DNA of 31,058 nucleotides from an uncultured Clostridia bacterium (GTDB taxonomy: Bacteria > Bacillota > Clostridia > Christensenellales > Pumilibacteraceae). The stretch spans positions 1 through 31,058 of the forward strand of contig CAMUAL010000021.1 of NCBI GenBank assembly GCA_947086925.1, read 5' to 3'. Under the pieces are notes generated by a model. It was not told where the DNA came from and ran no database searches. It was given only the letters and a program-made list of their open reading frames with translations. This document shows, one piece after another, positions 1 through 8,270 of the stretch. Every line of letters begins with the position of its first letter. Position 1 is the first letter of the stretch. Made by a program: the position numbers and the translations under genes.

Positions 1-104
1 AGGCACAGCTTAACGCTATGCCTAAATCTTTTTATTTGCGTTTTATTAAATTCCCGGTGGGAATTACGGTAATTTGCACAGTCTTTTTTTATTGCCGTTA
101 TAAT
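1..104. other. no gene seen at left edge
   Basis: AT-rich stretch downstream of the zinc-ribbon gene; only a poor imperfect hairpin (about 64-98) is visible, and no convincing gene or promoter. Confidence 0.5.
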
Positions 105-305
105 TCAATCTTTATCGGGCGGAAACAAAGTGCAACCCGATTTGCGAAATTCTTCCGCCTTTTCGATAAGTCGCTCCTTTGTTACACCGAAATATTCCGA
201 AAGGCATTGTAAGCACATGAGTTTTGTACCCCCTCGGTTTATAAGCTTTTTCGACAGTCCGATTTCGGTGGCATTAAGCTCTCTGCCGCACTTAACGCAA
301 GGCAC
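105..305 (-). CDS. small zinc-ribbon protein
   Basis: A 66-residue protein of unknown function. Two CxxC pairs are visible, Cys3/Cys6 and Cys31/Cys34, which together could hold one zinc ion; a fifth cysteine lies at residue 58. The stretch after the second pair (about 37-54) is predicted helical and charged. The start is GTG at 305, two bases after the stop of the alpha-galactosidase gene (308-310), so it is probably translated from the same transcript. Small proteins of this shape are common in Clostridia, but I do not recognise a named family with certainty. Function could be nucleic-acid binding or protein-protein contact; neither is shown here. Confidence 0.7.
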   Translation of the reverse strand: MPCVKCGRELNATEIGLSKKLINRGGTKLMCLQCLSEYFGVTKERLIEKAEEFRKSGCTLFPPDKD

Positions 306-307
306 GG

Positions 308-1447
308 CTATTTCACCGTGACTCTGTAAAATTTACAGCTATGCGGCTCTAACGGCACGCACAGGCACTCGTTTTCTATTTTAAAGTTTTCGCCGCTCCA
401 TACGTCGGTGCACGTAAGCGTTTTGCCGCAAGAGTACGTAAGCCCCGTTTGCTCGGCCATAAGCGAATACGTGGCTTTGTCGTCGCCCAAGTTGGTGAAG
501 CATACCGCAATGTCGCCGTTATTCATGAGTCGGCAGAATATGGGCGATACGTTAGCCTCGGGTACGCCGAACAGGTCGGTTTCGTTGGCTATATACGCTC
601 TTGCGCCGCGTACGTCCTGATTTATCGCAAGCATTTCTTTGTTTGTAAGAAGTGCTTTGGTATCGGCGTCCATATTGCGTATATCGCAACCTATCATAAG
701 CGGCGATGCGAGAATCGACCACACGCTCATGTGCAATTTATATTCCTCGTACGTACAGCCTTTAAGCCCCACGTTGCCTTTGCCGTTCATGCCCGTTATA
801 AGCATATCCATATCGTTAAAGCAACCCACGCCGCCGTACGACAGTATTTTATATTGCTGTTTTATTATGTCGCGCAAGCTTGCGTAAGTATCGAAAATAT
901 CGCCCGTACTGCGCCACATTGCCGCGCCCGTTTGGTCTATCCACGTATGAGTTTCGTCGCCGCCCCACGTACATGCCGAAAACAGTATGTCGCGTCCGCA
1001 GTTGGCAAGAGCCGTTCCCATGCGACGGTACAAATATTTGCCGTGAGTGGACGACGGATGATAGCAGTAATCGTATTTAAGAAAATCTATGCCCCACTCG
1101 GCAAAAGTCGACGCATCGGTAAACTCGTGTTCGAGCGAACCGGGATACCCCGCACATGTAAGCGGACCCGAGCAAGAATATATGCCGAGCTTTAAGCCGA
1201 GAGAGTGCACATAATCGGCAAGCTTTTTTATGCCGCTCGGGAATTTTGTTTTGTCTTCGGTAAGTCTGCCGCGGTTATCGCGCGTTTTTTCCGACCAACA
1301 ATCGTCTATAACCACGTACTCGTAACCCGAGTCTTTAAGTCCGCTTTTAACTATTGCGTCGGCTGTTTCGCGCACCACCTGCTCGTTAATCTTTTCGCCG
1401 AAAGTATTCCAACTGTTCCACCCCATAGGCGGAGTATGCTTTATCAT
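308..1447 (-). CDS. alpha-galactosidase, glycoside hydrolase family 27
   Basis: Hydrolyses terminal alpha-galactosides (melibiose, raffinose-type sugars, galactomannan side chains) with retention. The N-terminus PPMGWNSWNTFG is the family signature. The nucleophile is Asp126 in KYDYC and the acid/base is Asp183 in RSTGDI; both are present. VIDDCW near residue 47 is the usual strand-2 motif. Length 379 residues is normal for the (beta/alpha)8 barrel plus C-terminal beta domain. There is no signal peptide, so the enzyme is cytoplasmic. Start ATG at 1447 has a good site (AAGGAG, 7 bases upstream). It lies downstream of the GH95-like gene but a terminator-like hairpin separates them, so the two may be only partly co-transcribed. 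GH27 also contains alpha-N-acetylgalactosaminidases; exact sugar specificity cannot be read from sequence. Confidence 0.93.
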   Translation of the reverse strand: MIKHTPPMGWNSWNTFGEKINEQVVRETADAIVKSGLKDSGYEYVVIDDCWSEKTRDNRGRLTEDKTKFPSGIKKLADYVHSLGLKLGIYSCSGPLTCAGYPGSLEHEFTDASTFAEWGIDFLKYDYCYHPSSTHGKYLYRRMGTALANCGRDILFSACTWGGDETHTWIDQTGAAMWRSTGDIFDTYASLRDIIKQQYKILSYGGVGCFNDMDMLITGMNGKGNVGLKGCTYEEYKLHMSVWSILASPLMIGCDIRNMDADTKALLTNKEMLAINQDVRGARAYIANETDLFGVPEANVSPIFCRLMNNGDIAVCFTNLGDDKATYSLMAEQTGLTYSCGKTLTCTDVWSGENFKIENECLCVPLEPHSCKFYRVTVK

Positions 1448-1470
1448 GAATTTTCTCCTTATAAAATAAA

Positions 1471-1517
1471 AAGACCGAAAAGCCGCGCCCGTTTGATAAG
1501 CACTGCCGTTCGGTCTT
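1471..1517 (-). terminator. terminator after GH95-like gene
   Basis: Nine-base perfect arms (1471-1479 and 1509-1517) around a 30-base loop. Read on the minus strand the hairpin is followed by TTTATTTTAT, which fits factor-independent termination just after the GH95-like stop at 1532. The long loop makes it weaker than a classical terminator, so some read-through into the alpha-galactosidase gene is likely. Confidence 0.6.
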
Positions 1518-1531
1518 ATTGTTTACCCTAA

Positions 1532-3931
1532 TCAGAAACGGATTTCAATTGCCGAAACCTTACCCGCCGCAAGCGAATATCCCGTTACCGTTCCCGTTTC
1601 ATAATCGACTTTTTCGCCGCCCGCAGGTTTGCTGACAAACTTCTTTGTGCCCGACGGCAACTTAATATCGATTGTCGTTGCGCGGCGCGATTTAAGCTTA
1701 ACAAGCACTATGCCTTTGCGTTTATCCCAGTTTAGCGAAGTAACTTCCACACCCGTGCGGGTTTGCAGTCCTTCGATTGTTCCCTTTTGAAGTTCGGAAG
1801 GCAACGCCGGAAGTATGCGAACGGTTTCGGAATCGGACTGCACAAGCATTTCCTGCATTGCGCCCGTAATGCCCATGTTGCTCTCTACGGTGTACTGCGC
1901 CCAGCTGCCGTTGCCGCCAACGCCCATTCCTCGCCAGTCGCTTGCCGAGAACACAAGATTGCCCATTGCCATACTGCGGGTTATAGACGATATTATATCG
2001 AGCGCAATGTCGCCGTCACCCATACGTGCGAAAATCGACGCATAGCGCGACAAACTCATACTGCTGTGCTCTTTGTACGCTCCCGCAATCTTCTTCTTTG
2101 CGGCAAGCACGAAAGGCTTAATGGCGTCCGCGTTGTCGGGCGTTATTTCACAGCCCGGATAAACGGGATAGAACATCGCCGTCGACGCCGACGTATAGTT
2201 GTCGGTAAATGCGGAATCGCAATATTCGCGCGCCGTACCGTCGTCGTTCACTTTGTACTCGGGCATGCGCGTAAGCATGTCTTTCCATTTGGGAACTTCC
2301 GCCTTGTTCATGGCGGCACGCTCGCTACCCTCGATAAGGTTATTCAATAATTCTTTTACTACCGCAAAATCGATTGTCGAATTGCGAGCTATGTCAAACT
2401 TATCCGCTCCGCCGTTGCTGTAATTTGCGGGAGTGGTGTCTGGCGAATACGAAGGACAACTGTCGTACTTGTTGTTTGCGTCGAGCTTTAAGAAATTCTC
2501 GTAAAACAGTGCTACTTCCTTCATAAACGGCAATGCGCGGTTTTTAAGGAATTTAACGTCATCGGTGTAAAGGTAATAATCGTAGAATAACTGCGCTATC
2601 CAACCCGCAACTGCGGTAAAGTGAATAACTCTGCTGTCTACCATGCCGAGCACTCCCGTGCCGTGCGCCATAACCGACGGAATAAATAAGCCGCGGCAAC
2701 CGTAAAGACGCGACGCGTTCTTTTTGAGGTCGTCGAGCACGCTCTCGTAATAAGTGAATACGCTGAGCATTTGGTCGGCAAGATTGCCTGCAAGCACGTG
2801 ACAATAAGTGTTCTGCAAACTGCCCGATGCGTTTATTTGACTGTTGGGTGCTTTATAGTCGCCGCACCACAAGCCGTAAGGCGGCAACGGAAGCGACGCA
2901 TCCGACGCGCCGCAAATCATAAGGTATCTGCCGTAAGCCCAAAGCTTTTCCAAAAGAGCGGGACTCACCTCGCCCTCTACAAACGCTTTATGCAAAAGCT
3001 CGTCGGCGGGCATGTCGCGGTTCTCCGCCTCCAAATCGAGTTCGGCACTTCCGAAAAGCTTGCTGTGCAAAGGTATATGCTCTTTGAGTAATTTTTCGTA
3101 GGTTGACTTAATCGACTTCAACGACTCGCGAATCGACTTCCACTCTTTTTCGCGCTGACTCTCTACGAACGGACGAAGGAACACAAGCACCTTTTCCGCG
3201 CCTTTAATGGTGATTCCGCCGTTTTCCACTATCTGCTCGCCGCCGTAGTGGTTTATAAAGCCCACCGCGCCGAACTCGGTGCCGTTGTCGCTGCGCGCCG
3301 AAAAACACATAAAGTATTTCTCGTATTTAACATTTAAGCCGTCGGGAAATTTAGATACCGCATCGGGCGTGCGCACATTGAATTTGTCGTGTAAGTCGAG
3401 CGAAAACGTAACATCGATTGCCTTGTTGCCCGTACGGATAATTTCGTATACAATCATATTTTGAGCACGCGAAACAAACATCGAGCGTTCGTATCTCGTT
3501 GCGCCGTCTTTAAACGAAACCGCCGTTTCGCCGCTTTCCATGTTAAGCACGCGACTGTATTCCTTAACCGCCTTGTCTATTCTCATGTCAACGTGAAAAT
3601 CGCACAGCGGAAGCGGATAGCTTAGCTGAGGACGGTAGTTCTTGCTTATAAGCGCGTTTTTGAATATGTTTTCGGCGTCTTTTACGTCGCCTTCGTCCAT
3701 TTTCTTGCGAACGTCTTTGAGTTTGTCGGCAACGTCTTGCAAAACGCCTACGCCGCCCTGCCACCAACTATCGCTGTGTGTTATCATAATTACGTCGTTG
3801 GCCGCGCCGCCGTATACAGCCGCGCCTATAACGCCGTTACCTACCGGTATCGCCTCGCGCCAAGTAGAACCCCACCAACCCGCGGGAGCGGTGAATTTAA
3901 GTGCGTTTTTGGGTTTGCGAATCGTTATCAT
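1532..3931 (-). CDS. GH95-like glycoside hydrolase (alpha-L-fucosidase family fold)
   Basis: A 799-residue protein with the GH95 layout: N-terminal beta domain (PVGNGVIGAAVYGG near residue 30), linker, (alpha/alpha)6 barrel (about 310-680) and C-terminal beta domain (LPALPSELQKG near 708). Family members remove alpha-1,2-L-fucose or alpha-L-galactose. Several catalytic motifs differ. The SPEN motif that holds the general acid reads SPDT (Asp498), and the QIDGN motif reads TVESN (Glu683); the NINTEMNYW motif is barely recognisable at 366-378. It may have a different substrate. No signal peptide, so cytoplasmic. A longer frame opens at 3970, but the promoter -10 box (3973-3978) puts the transcript start near 3966, so ATG 3931 with GGGA upstream is the start. 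Paired with the GH27 gene it suggests intracellular glycan breakdown. Confidence 0.82.
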   Translation of the reverse strand: MITIRKPKNALKFTAPAGWWGSTWREAIPVGNGVIGAAVYGGAANDVIMITHSDSWWQGGVGVLQDVADKLKDVRKKMDEGDVKDAENIFKNALISKNYRPQLSYPLPLCDFHVDMRIDKAVKEYSRVLNMESGETAVSFKDGATRYERSMFVSRAQNMIVYEIIRTGNKAIDVTFSLDLHDKFNVRTPDAVSKFPDGLNVKYEKYFMCFSARSDNGTEFGAVGFINHYGGEQIVENGGITIKGAEKVLVFLRPFVESQREKEWKSIRESLKSIKSTYEKLLKEHIPLHSKLFGSAELDLEAENRDMPADELLHKAFVEGEVSPALLEKLWAYGRYLMICGASDASLPLPPYGLWCGDYKAPNSQINASGSLQNTYCHVLAGNLADQMLSVFTYYESVLDDLKKNASRLYGCRGLFIPSVMAHGTGVLGMVDSRVIHFTAVAGWIAQLFYDYYLYTDDVKFLKNRALPFMKEVALFYENFLKLDANNKYDSCPSYSPDTTPANYSNGGADKFDIARNSTIDFAVVKELLNNLIEGSERAAMNKAEVPKWKDMLTRMPEYKVNDDGTAREYCDSAFTDNYTSASTAMFYPVYPGCEITPDNADAIKPFVLAAKKKIAGAYKEHSSMSLSRYASIFARMGDGDIALDIISSITRSMAMGNLVFSASDWRGMGVGGNGSWAQYTVESNMGITGAMQEMLVQSDSETVRILPALPSELQKGTIEGLQTRTGVEVTSLNWDKRKGIVLVKLKSRRATTIDIKLPSGTKKFVSKPAGGEKVDYETGTVTGYSLAAGKVSAIEIRF

Positions 3932-3972
3932 TAAAAATTCCCAACCTTTTTCAAATAGTTTTTCTCGCATGT

Positions 3973-4002
3973 ATTATAACATAATATTACGGATTTTGTC
4001 TA
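3973..4002 (-). promoter_or_regulatory. sigma-A promoter of GH95-like gene
   Basis: On the minus strand TAGACA (3997-4002), an 18-base spacer and TATAAT (3973-3978). Predicted transcript start near 3966 rules out the upstream in-frame ATG at 3970. Confidence 0.75.
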
Positions 4003-4017
4003 CTGTAAACCCGATAC

Positions 4018-4061
4018 AAAAAGGCAAAAATGCCGATTTTTTTAAGCATTTTTGCCTTTTT
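4018..4061 (-). terminator. terminator after M28-type gene
   Basis: Perfect 16-base arms (4018-4033 and 4046-4061), 12-base loop, with the T-rich arm end acting as U-tract. It lies 30 bases past the stop of the gene at 4092-6683 and just before the GH95 promoter. Confidence 0.88.
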
Positions 4062-4091
4062 AACTTTATTTTAAGTTGTCGTTATGTCCCG

Positions 4092-6683
4092 TTAAAGACT
4101 TTGACGGATTTTTATTACCATTGCTCCGCGTATATAAGGACCTACGCTTTTGTTGCTCGCGTAGTATTCGTCGAGTTTGTCGGGGTCGTTGCCCGCAATG
4201 TTGCGCCAGTTGTTTATGTCGTAAACATGCTGTTCGTAGCTTATCGAGCAATCGGCGTCTACCTTCATGGATTCGAGTTCGTATCCGTAAGGCAGATAGA
4301 AAGTAAGTTCTTCACGATTCGTAAATTCGTATTCCTCGCTTTCGGATGCGTCTGCGGCGGTAAAGCTTACTTTTGTAACGGAGCTTGCGCCGGTAAGTTT
4401 GATTATAATCTGCGACTTATCGATGTCGGGAATGTTACCGAAAGTCACTTTGTCGTTTACGCGGGCAGAAATCGTAGGCGTAACGGGAAGCACAGCCGAT
4501 TTATTACCCGAATAAGCTTTTGTGTATGCGTTTTTCTCGCTATCCCAATTAAGGTCGTTTACGGCGTAGCGTATATAGTTATAAGCGATTTTGTCGTGAA
4601 CCTCTACCGACAGATTGCCTTCGGAACTGCCGTTCTGCTCGTAAACGAGAACAAGCGAATCGTCGTAAACCGAATTGTAGTAATCGGTTTCACCGAGAGC
4701 CGCGGAGCTGAACGTGGTATTTATCGAACCGAAGATTATTACGAGTATTGCCGAAATTATCGCCGCGGCACTCAGACCTATACGGTTATGATAATTCCAA
4801 TGTTCTTTTTCGGTAACTACCTTTTTAACTGTAACTTCGGTGAATTTTCCTTTTTTTGCACGGTCCTCTACCTTCTCGGTAACGGTGCGCACGTAGCGAA
4901 CCGAACGCATGGGAAGCTTTTTGAATCCGCGGTCGATTACGGGTTTAAGGTAATCGGCATACGGCGTTATAAAGCCGCAAAGAGAAATCATTATCGCCGA
5001 AACCGCAACTATCGAAACAAGCGGATAAAGCGTTTGAGCGGCAAACACAAGCGGCATAATAAGAGGAAGCGCAAACACTATGCTCCAAACGTAAAGGAAC
5101 AAACGCTCTATATCCACGCCGAACTTATTCTTGAATTTACGTTTGAATATAACCGTCATAAGCATAGCGGTAAGCGAGAACAGAGCTACGCAAGTAAACG
5201 GATAGCTTATAGCGGGAGCGGCAAACGAGAGTACAAACGCAACCGCCGCCCACAAAAGCGCGTTACCGCGCACAACGTCGGACGCCTTAACGGCAAACGT
5301 GCGCTTTAATATTATATAGAAGAATACGGCAAACACGAGAGCAAACGCCGTTGCCGAAAGCATGAGTCCCGACCCGGCAAATTTGATTGCGGAAATTCCG
5401 CGGTACGGCAGGACGCCGAATCCCGAAAGCAAAAGCGCGAACAGATAGTAAAGAGCAAGCGCGGCAACCGACGCGGCTATTAAAGTTACAAGCTGAACCG
5501 CAACGCCCGCAAGAGCCTTGCCCCACGAGAATGCTTTGTTCTTTATGTTTAATATAACAATCGCTATCACAAGTCCCGCAATTATGCCGGCAATCACAAA
5601 GGCAACCGCCGTGGGATAATAAACCGTCATAACGTCCAAATACGAAAAATACACGGCACTCGATTTGGAATCCACTTTATTTGCCGCTGTGTTTGCGAAC
5701 GCCTTTACGAATTTGTTCATGGCGTTGGCTTGCTGACTTACGAGTTTTTTGTTTACCTCGGTATCGGTGGCAGTGCCGTAGCGGTTAAATCCGTCGCGAT
5801 TGGTAAACGAAAGCGTGTTGTAGTCGCCGAATACCCCCGAAGCTTCGCCTTCGGTGTTTTTGGTTAAAAGCGAAAGCGCACTCGACGCAAACGTGCCGCC
5901 GTTAAAGTGCGCATACTTTCCTATAAGATTAAGATTGCCGTCCGACTCGCCGTACATCATAAGCGTGCCGCCCGTGCCGTTAATGCGATAATCGGCTACC
6001 GCGCATATTTTTTCGGATACTCCGTTAAATCCAGAAAACTGATTCACAAACGCGCATGCGCCGAGGTCGCCCTCTTGCCCCGCATCGCCGAACAGAAACA
6101 CCAAAGTGTTTTCGTAGCGTACGCCTGCGGTAAAGTCTTCCGCCGCCTTAACAGCGTTTAATAACAGCGCGCCCGCCGCCGCGGAATCGGACGCTCCGCC
6201 TATCGCGGTGCCGTCGATACGCGCATGCAAAAGTATCGCGCCGTCGCCTTTTCCCGGAACGGCGAATATTACATTGTTCACTTCACGCGAAACCGCAACA
6301 GCCGATTCTCCGTTTGCCTGAGAATCCTGATATACCGTTGCCTTCTGAACGTATACCGACGGTTTGAGCTCGTCGTCGCGCTCATAGTACTCTACGTAAT
6401 TCTTTCCGTCTTCGTCCAAATCGGATACGGGGTCGCCCGTAACGACTTCCGCTCCCGCCTGTTCCAACGTGTTTACGATATAATCGTTCACCGCCTGTCG
6501 TATTTCGGGATTAAACGAGTTGTGCGACGCTATTTCCGCCGCATAATCGTAAGCCCGGCTCACAAGCGAGCTTTTAAGTGAGCCTCCGCTCATTCCGACG
6601 CGCGAATCAACGATACCCAACACAAGCATGAGTATCACCAACGCCGCCATAATCGGATAGTAAACGCGCTTAAATATCTTCAT
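4092..6683 (-). CDS. multi-pass membrane protein with degenerate M28 peptidase domain
   Basis: An 863-residue protein with an N-terminal membrane anchor (about 10-25), an extracellular M28 aminopeptidase-like domain (about 40-335), a block of 7-9 membrane helices (about 352-575 and 636-655) and a C-terminal domain of about 200 residues. The order resembles the eukaryotic ERMP1/Pff1 M28 proteins. M28 enzymes bind two zinc ions through HxD, an Asp in GAxD, an EE pair, an Asp and a His. Here HxD reads RID (Arg155, Asp157), GASD is kept (Asp166), EE reads GQ (202-203) and the late YHT motif reads YGT (Gly303). The predicted zinc site and catalytic Glu are therefore gone. I infer a non-catalytic binding or scaffold role. 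ATG 6683 has GGAGG 11 bases upstream; transcribed alone. Confidence 0.85.
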   Translation of the reverse strand: MKIFKRVYYPIMAALVILMLVLGIVDSRVGMSGGSLKSSLVSRAYDYAAEIASHNSFNPEIRQAVNDYIVNTLEQAGAEVVTGDPVSDLDEDGKNYVEYYERDDELKPSVYVQKATVYQDSQANGESAVAVSREVNNVIFAVPGKGDGAILLHARIDGTAIGGASDSAAAGALLLNAVKAAEDFTAGVRYENTLVFLFGDAGQEGDLGACAFVNQFSGFNGVSEKICAVADYRINGTGGTLMMYGESDGNLNLIGKYAHFNGGTFASSALSLLTKNTEGEASGVFGDYNTLSFTNRDGFNRYGTATDTEVNKKLVSQQANAMNKFVKAFANTAANKVDSKSSAVYFSYLDVMTVYYPTAVAFVIAGIIAGLVIAIVILNIKNKAFSWGKALAGVAVQLVTLIAASVAALALYYLFALLLSGFGVLPYRGISAIKFAGSGLMLSATAFALVFAVFFYIILKRTFAVKASDVVRGNALLWAAVAFVLSFAAPAISYPFTCVALFSLTAMLMTVIFKRKFKNKFGVDIERLFLYVWSIVFALPLIMPLVFAAQTLYPLVSIVAVSAIMISLCGFITPYADYLKPVIDRGFKKLPMRSVRYVRTVTEKVEDRAKKGKFTEVTVKKVVTEKEHWNYHNRIGLSAAAIISAILVIIFGSINTTFSSAALGETDYYNSVYDDSLVLVYEQNGSSEGNLSVEVHDKIAYNYIRYAVNDLNWDSEKNAYTKAYSGNKSAVLPVTPTISARVNDKVTFGNIPDIDKSQIIIKLTGASSVTKVSFTAADASESEEYEFTNREELTFYLPYGYELESMKVDADCSISYEQHVYDINNWRNIAGNDPDKLDEYYASNKSVGPYIRGAMVIKIRQSL

Positions 6684-6716
6684 CAGGGTGGTAACCTCCG
6701 TAAATGTACAAAAGCC

Positions 6717-6725
6717 ATTATAACA
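6717..6725 (-). promoter_or_regulatory. extended -10 promoter of M28-type membrane gene
   Basis: Minus strand TGTTATAAT, an extended -10 element, 34 bases before the start codon. No good -35 box is seen at the right distance. A second possible promoter (TTGTAA-17-TAAAAT) lies further upstream around 6740-6775. Confidence 0.5.
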
Positions 6726-6813
6726 TATAAAGTCAAAATGCTCTTACTATTTTACCACACCTTATAATAAATTACAAATCTTTTGCGTACGATTTTGCAA
6801 TATTTGCAAAATT

Positions 6814-7137
6814 TTATTGGGGTAACAATATGCCGTATCCTGCCTTTTCGGTGCGCATGTATTCGCTTTTTTCGCGGAACATGGGAGTATCGAAGCTTAG
6901 AAGAATAGCTCCGTTCATTATTACAGATGCACGCGCTATAATGCGGTAATCCTTAATGCGCGAATACATAATCCACTCGTTCACGCAACCGTCGGGCTGT
7001 TCTTCGTATAAAAATCCGAGAAGCTCTCCGCCTATCGTATACACGCCTATTTTTCCGAATTGAGTGTCGTATTTTATAACTACGGGCTCGTCGGGTTTTA
7101 AGTTTTCCTTTCCTATCGTTCCTGCCATTACAAACAT
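6814..7137 (-). CDS. hypothetical protein divergent from WYL regulator
   Basis: A 107-residue soluble protein that I do not recognise. It is rich in beta-forming residues, with a G-x-x-G-x-Y-T-x-G-G-E-x-L-G-F-L pattern near residues 28-43 that faintly recalls HIRAN-type DNA-binding domains; this is only a resemblance. No signal peptide or membrane segment. The start ATG 7137 has GAGG nine bases upstream, better than the ATG at 7128. It is transcribed away from the WYL regulator at 7252, and the 25-bp palindrome between them lies 44-68 bases upstream of its start codon, so it is the likely regulated target. Its own extended -10 (TGTTATAAT, 7168-7176) lies just beside the palindrome. Confidence 0.65.
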   Translation of the reverse strand: MFVMAGTIGKENLKPDEPVVIKYDTQFGKIGVYTIGGELLGFLYEEQPDGCVNEWIMYSRIKDYRIIARASVIMNGAILLSFDTPMFREKSEYMRTEKAGYGILLPQ

Positions 7138-7167
7138 TCAAGTTTACCTCGCGTTTTATTTTTGCAT

Positions 7168-7176
7168 ATTATAACA
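7168..7176 (-). promoter_or_regulatory. extended -10 promoter of the divergent small gene
   Basis: Minus strand TGTTATAAT. The adjacent palindrome (7181-7205) covers the region where a -35 box would sit, so a bound repressor or activator there would act directly on this promoter. Confidence 0.55.
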
Positions 7177-7180
7177 CACT

Positions 7181-7205
7181 ATTGTTGACAACATCTGTCA
7201 ACAAT
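7181..7205. promoter_or_regulatory. palindromic operator between divergent genes
   Basis: Perfect inverted repeat: ATTGTTGACA, 5-base centre (acatc), TGTCAACAAT. The left arm contains the -35 box of the WYL gene and the right arm contains the mirror TTGACA. Centre-to-centre symmetry and placement over the promoters make it the probable binding site of the WYL regulator. Confidence 0.75.
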
Positions 7206-7213
7206 GATAAAAT
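7185..7213 (+). promoter_or_regulatory. sigma-A promoter of WYL regulator
   Basis: TTGACA (7185-7190), 17-base spacer, TAAAAT (7208-7213) preceded by TGA, an extended -10. The -35 box and most of the spacer are inside the palindrome, so autoregulation is likely. Confidence 0.8.
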
Positions 7214-7251
7214 ATTTTCGAAAAAATGAAAATTTTTTTCCGAGGTAAAAT

Positions 7252-8181
7252 ATGAACGCGGACTACATATTGATTATTTATTTTCATCTTCTTTCAAAAC
7301 GCAAAAAGGTGAAACGCGGCGAACTTGCTCTGCGCGCGGGGGTAAACGTGCGCACGGTGAGCCGCGCCATAGACGCGCTTACCCTTGCGGGCGTTCCCGT
7401 GTATTCCGAAACGGGTCCCGACGGCGGCTATTATATTCCCGACGATTATGTTATTACGCGAACGGCGTTTTCCGCGGAAGAAAAGGCGCGGATAGTAAAT
7501 TGTATTCAGGCGGCAAAGGGCAATTTTACAGACAATATCTGCGACAATGTTTTAAACAAGCTCGGAAGTCTTGCCGCTCCCGAAGATAACTACCTTATTA
7601 AATCGGATACGCTCGTTATAGACGCGTCGGGCTGGAACGCACCGCAACACGCGGGTGCGAAAATAACGGTTATTCAGCAGGCGGCGGCAAATACTCTCAC
7701 GGTACGCATGAAGTACATAGACCGTCACGAATCGCTGTCGGAAAGATACTTCGACCCGTACTGCGTTGTACATAAGGGCGGCATGTGGTACGTATACGGC
7801 TACTGTCACCGCCGAAAAGATTTCCGATTGTTCAAAATCGCGCGCATAGAAGACCTCGTGGTAACGGAGCACGCATTTATAAAACGTCCGTCTGACGTAT
7901 ACGAAAAACTCCGAGGCGATTTCGACCGAGAAGATTTGGTTAAGTTTACGATAGAATTTTCCAACCTGATACTTCCCGAAATAGAGGAGTGGCTCGGCGC
8001 AGACGCAATCGAGGACATAGGGCGTTGCTATGTCGCAACAGCGGAAATGTACGGCGGCGGCGAGCTTATAGGCAAGCTGTTAAGCTTCGGGTCGAGCGTA
8101 AAGGTTATATCGCCCCCTCCGCTTAAAGAGGAACTCGAAATCGAATGCAAACGCATGCTCACAAACTACGGAATAATATGA
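7252..8181 (+). CDS. HTH/WYL-domain transcriptional regulator (YafY type)
   Basis: A 309-residue regulator. The N-terminal winged helix-turn-helix of the DeoR/YafY kind spans about residues 5-65 (RGELALRAGVNVRTVSRAID), ending in the usual GPDGGYYIP wing. The middle WYL domain holds WYVYGYCHRRKDFRLFKIARI-like sequence (about 178-200; W-Y-V plus the conserved R residues), which in the family binds a ligand, often nucleic acid or nucleotide. A C-terminal WCX-like extension follows. Start ATG 7252 has GAGG eight bases upstream. It is divergent from the small gene at 6814-7137, sharing a palindromic operator. Family members repress or activate neighbours and themselves; the ligand is unknown. Confidence 0.9.
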   Translation: MNADYILIIYFHLLSKRKKVKRGELALRAGVNVRTVSRAIDALTLAGVPVYSETGPDGGYYIPDDYVITRTAFSAEEKARIVNCIQAAKGNFTDNICDNVLNKLGSLAAPEDNYLIKSDTLVIDASGWNAPQHAGAKITVIQQAAANTLTVRMKYIDRHESLSERYFDPYCVVHKGGMWYVYGYCHRRKDFRLFKIARIEDLVVTEHAFIKRPSDVYEKLRGDFDREDLVKFTIEFSNLILPEIEEWLGADAIEDIGRCYVATAEMYGGGELIGKLLSFGSSVKVISPPPLKEELEIECKRMLTNYGII

Positions 8182-8240
8182 TGTTTATTCGACTTATGCG
8201 TTGCATGCCATTTTATCGACGTAATATAAAATAACGAAAT

Positions 8241-8270
8241 AAAGTCCGATAACAAACTTATCGGACTTTT
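8241..8270. terminator. bidirectional terminator
   Basis: Arms 8241-8252 and 8258-8269 around a 5-base loop; AT-rich ends give T-tracts in both directions. It sits between the convergent WYL gene and the lytic transglycosylase gene, whose stop codon (8258-8260) is part of the right arm. Confidence 0.85.

Noticed and set aside
3642..5309. Long open frame opposite the GH95-like and M28-type genes
   Set aside because: It crosses two real genes, their promoter and a terminator on the other strand, and its product is low-complexity Tyr/Arg/Val; a shadow of codon bias. The same holds for frames at 8909-10162, 19928-20941 and 449-1195.
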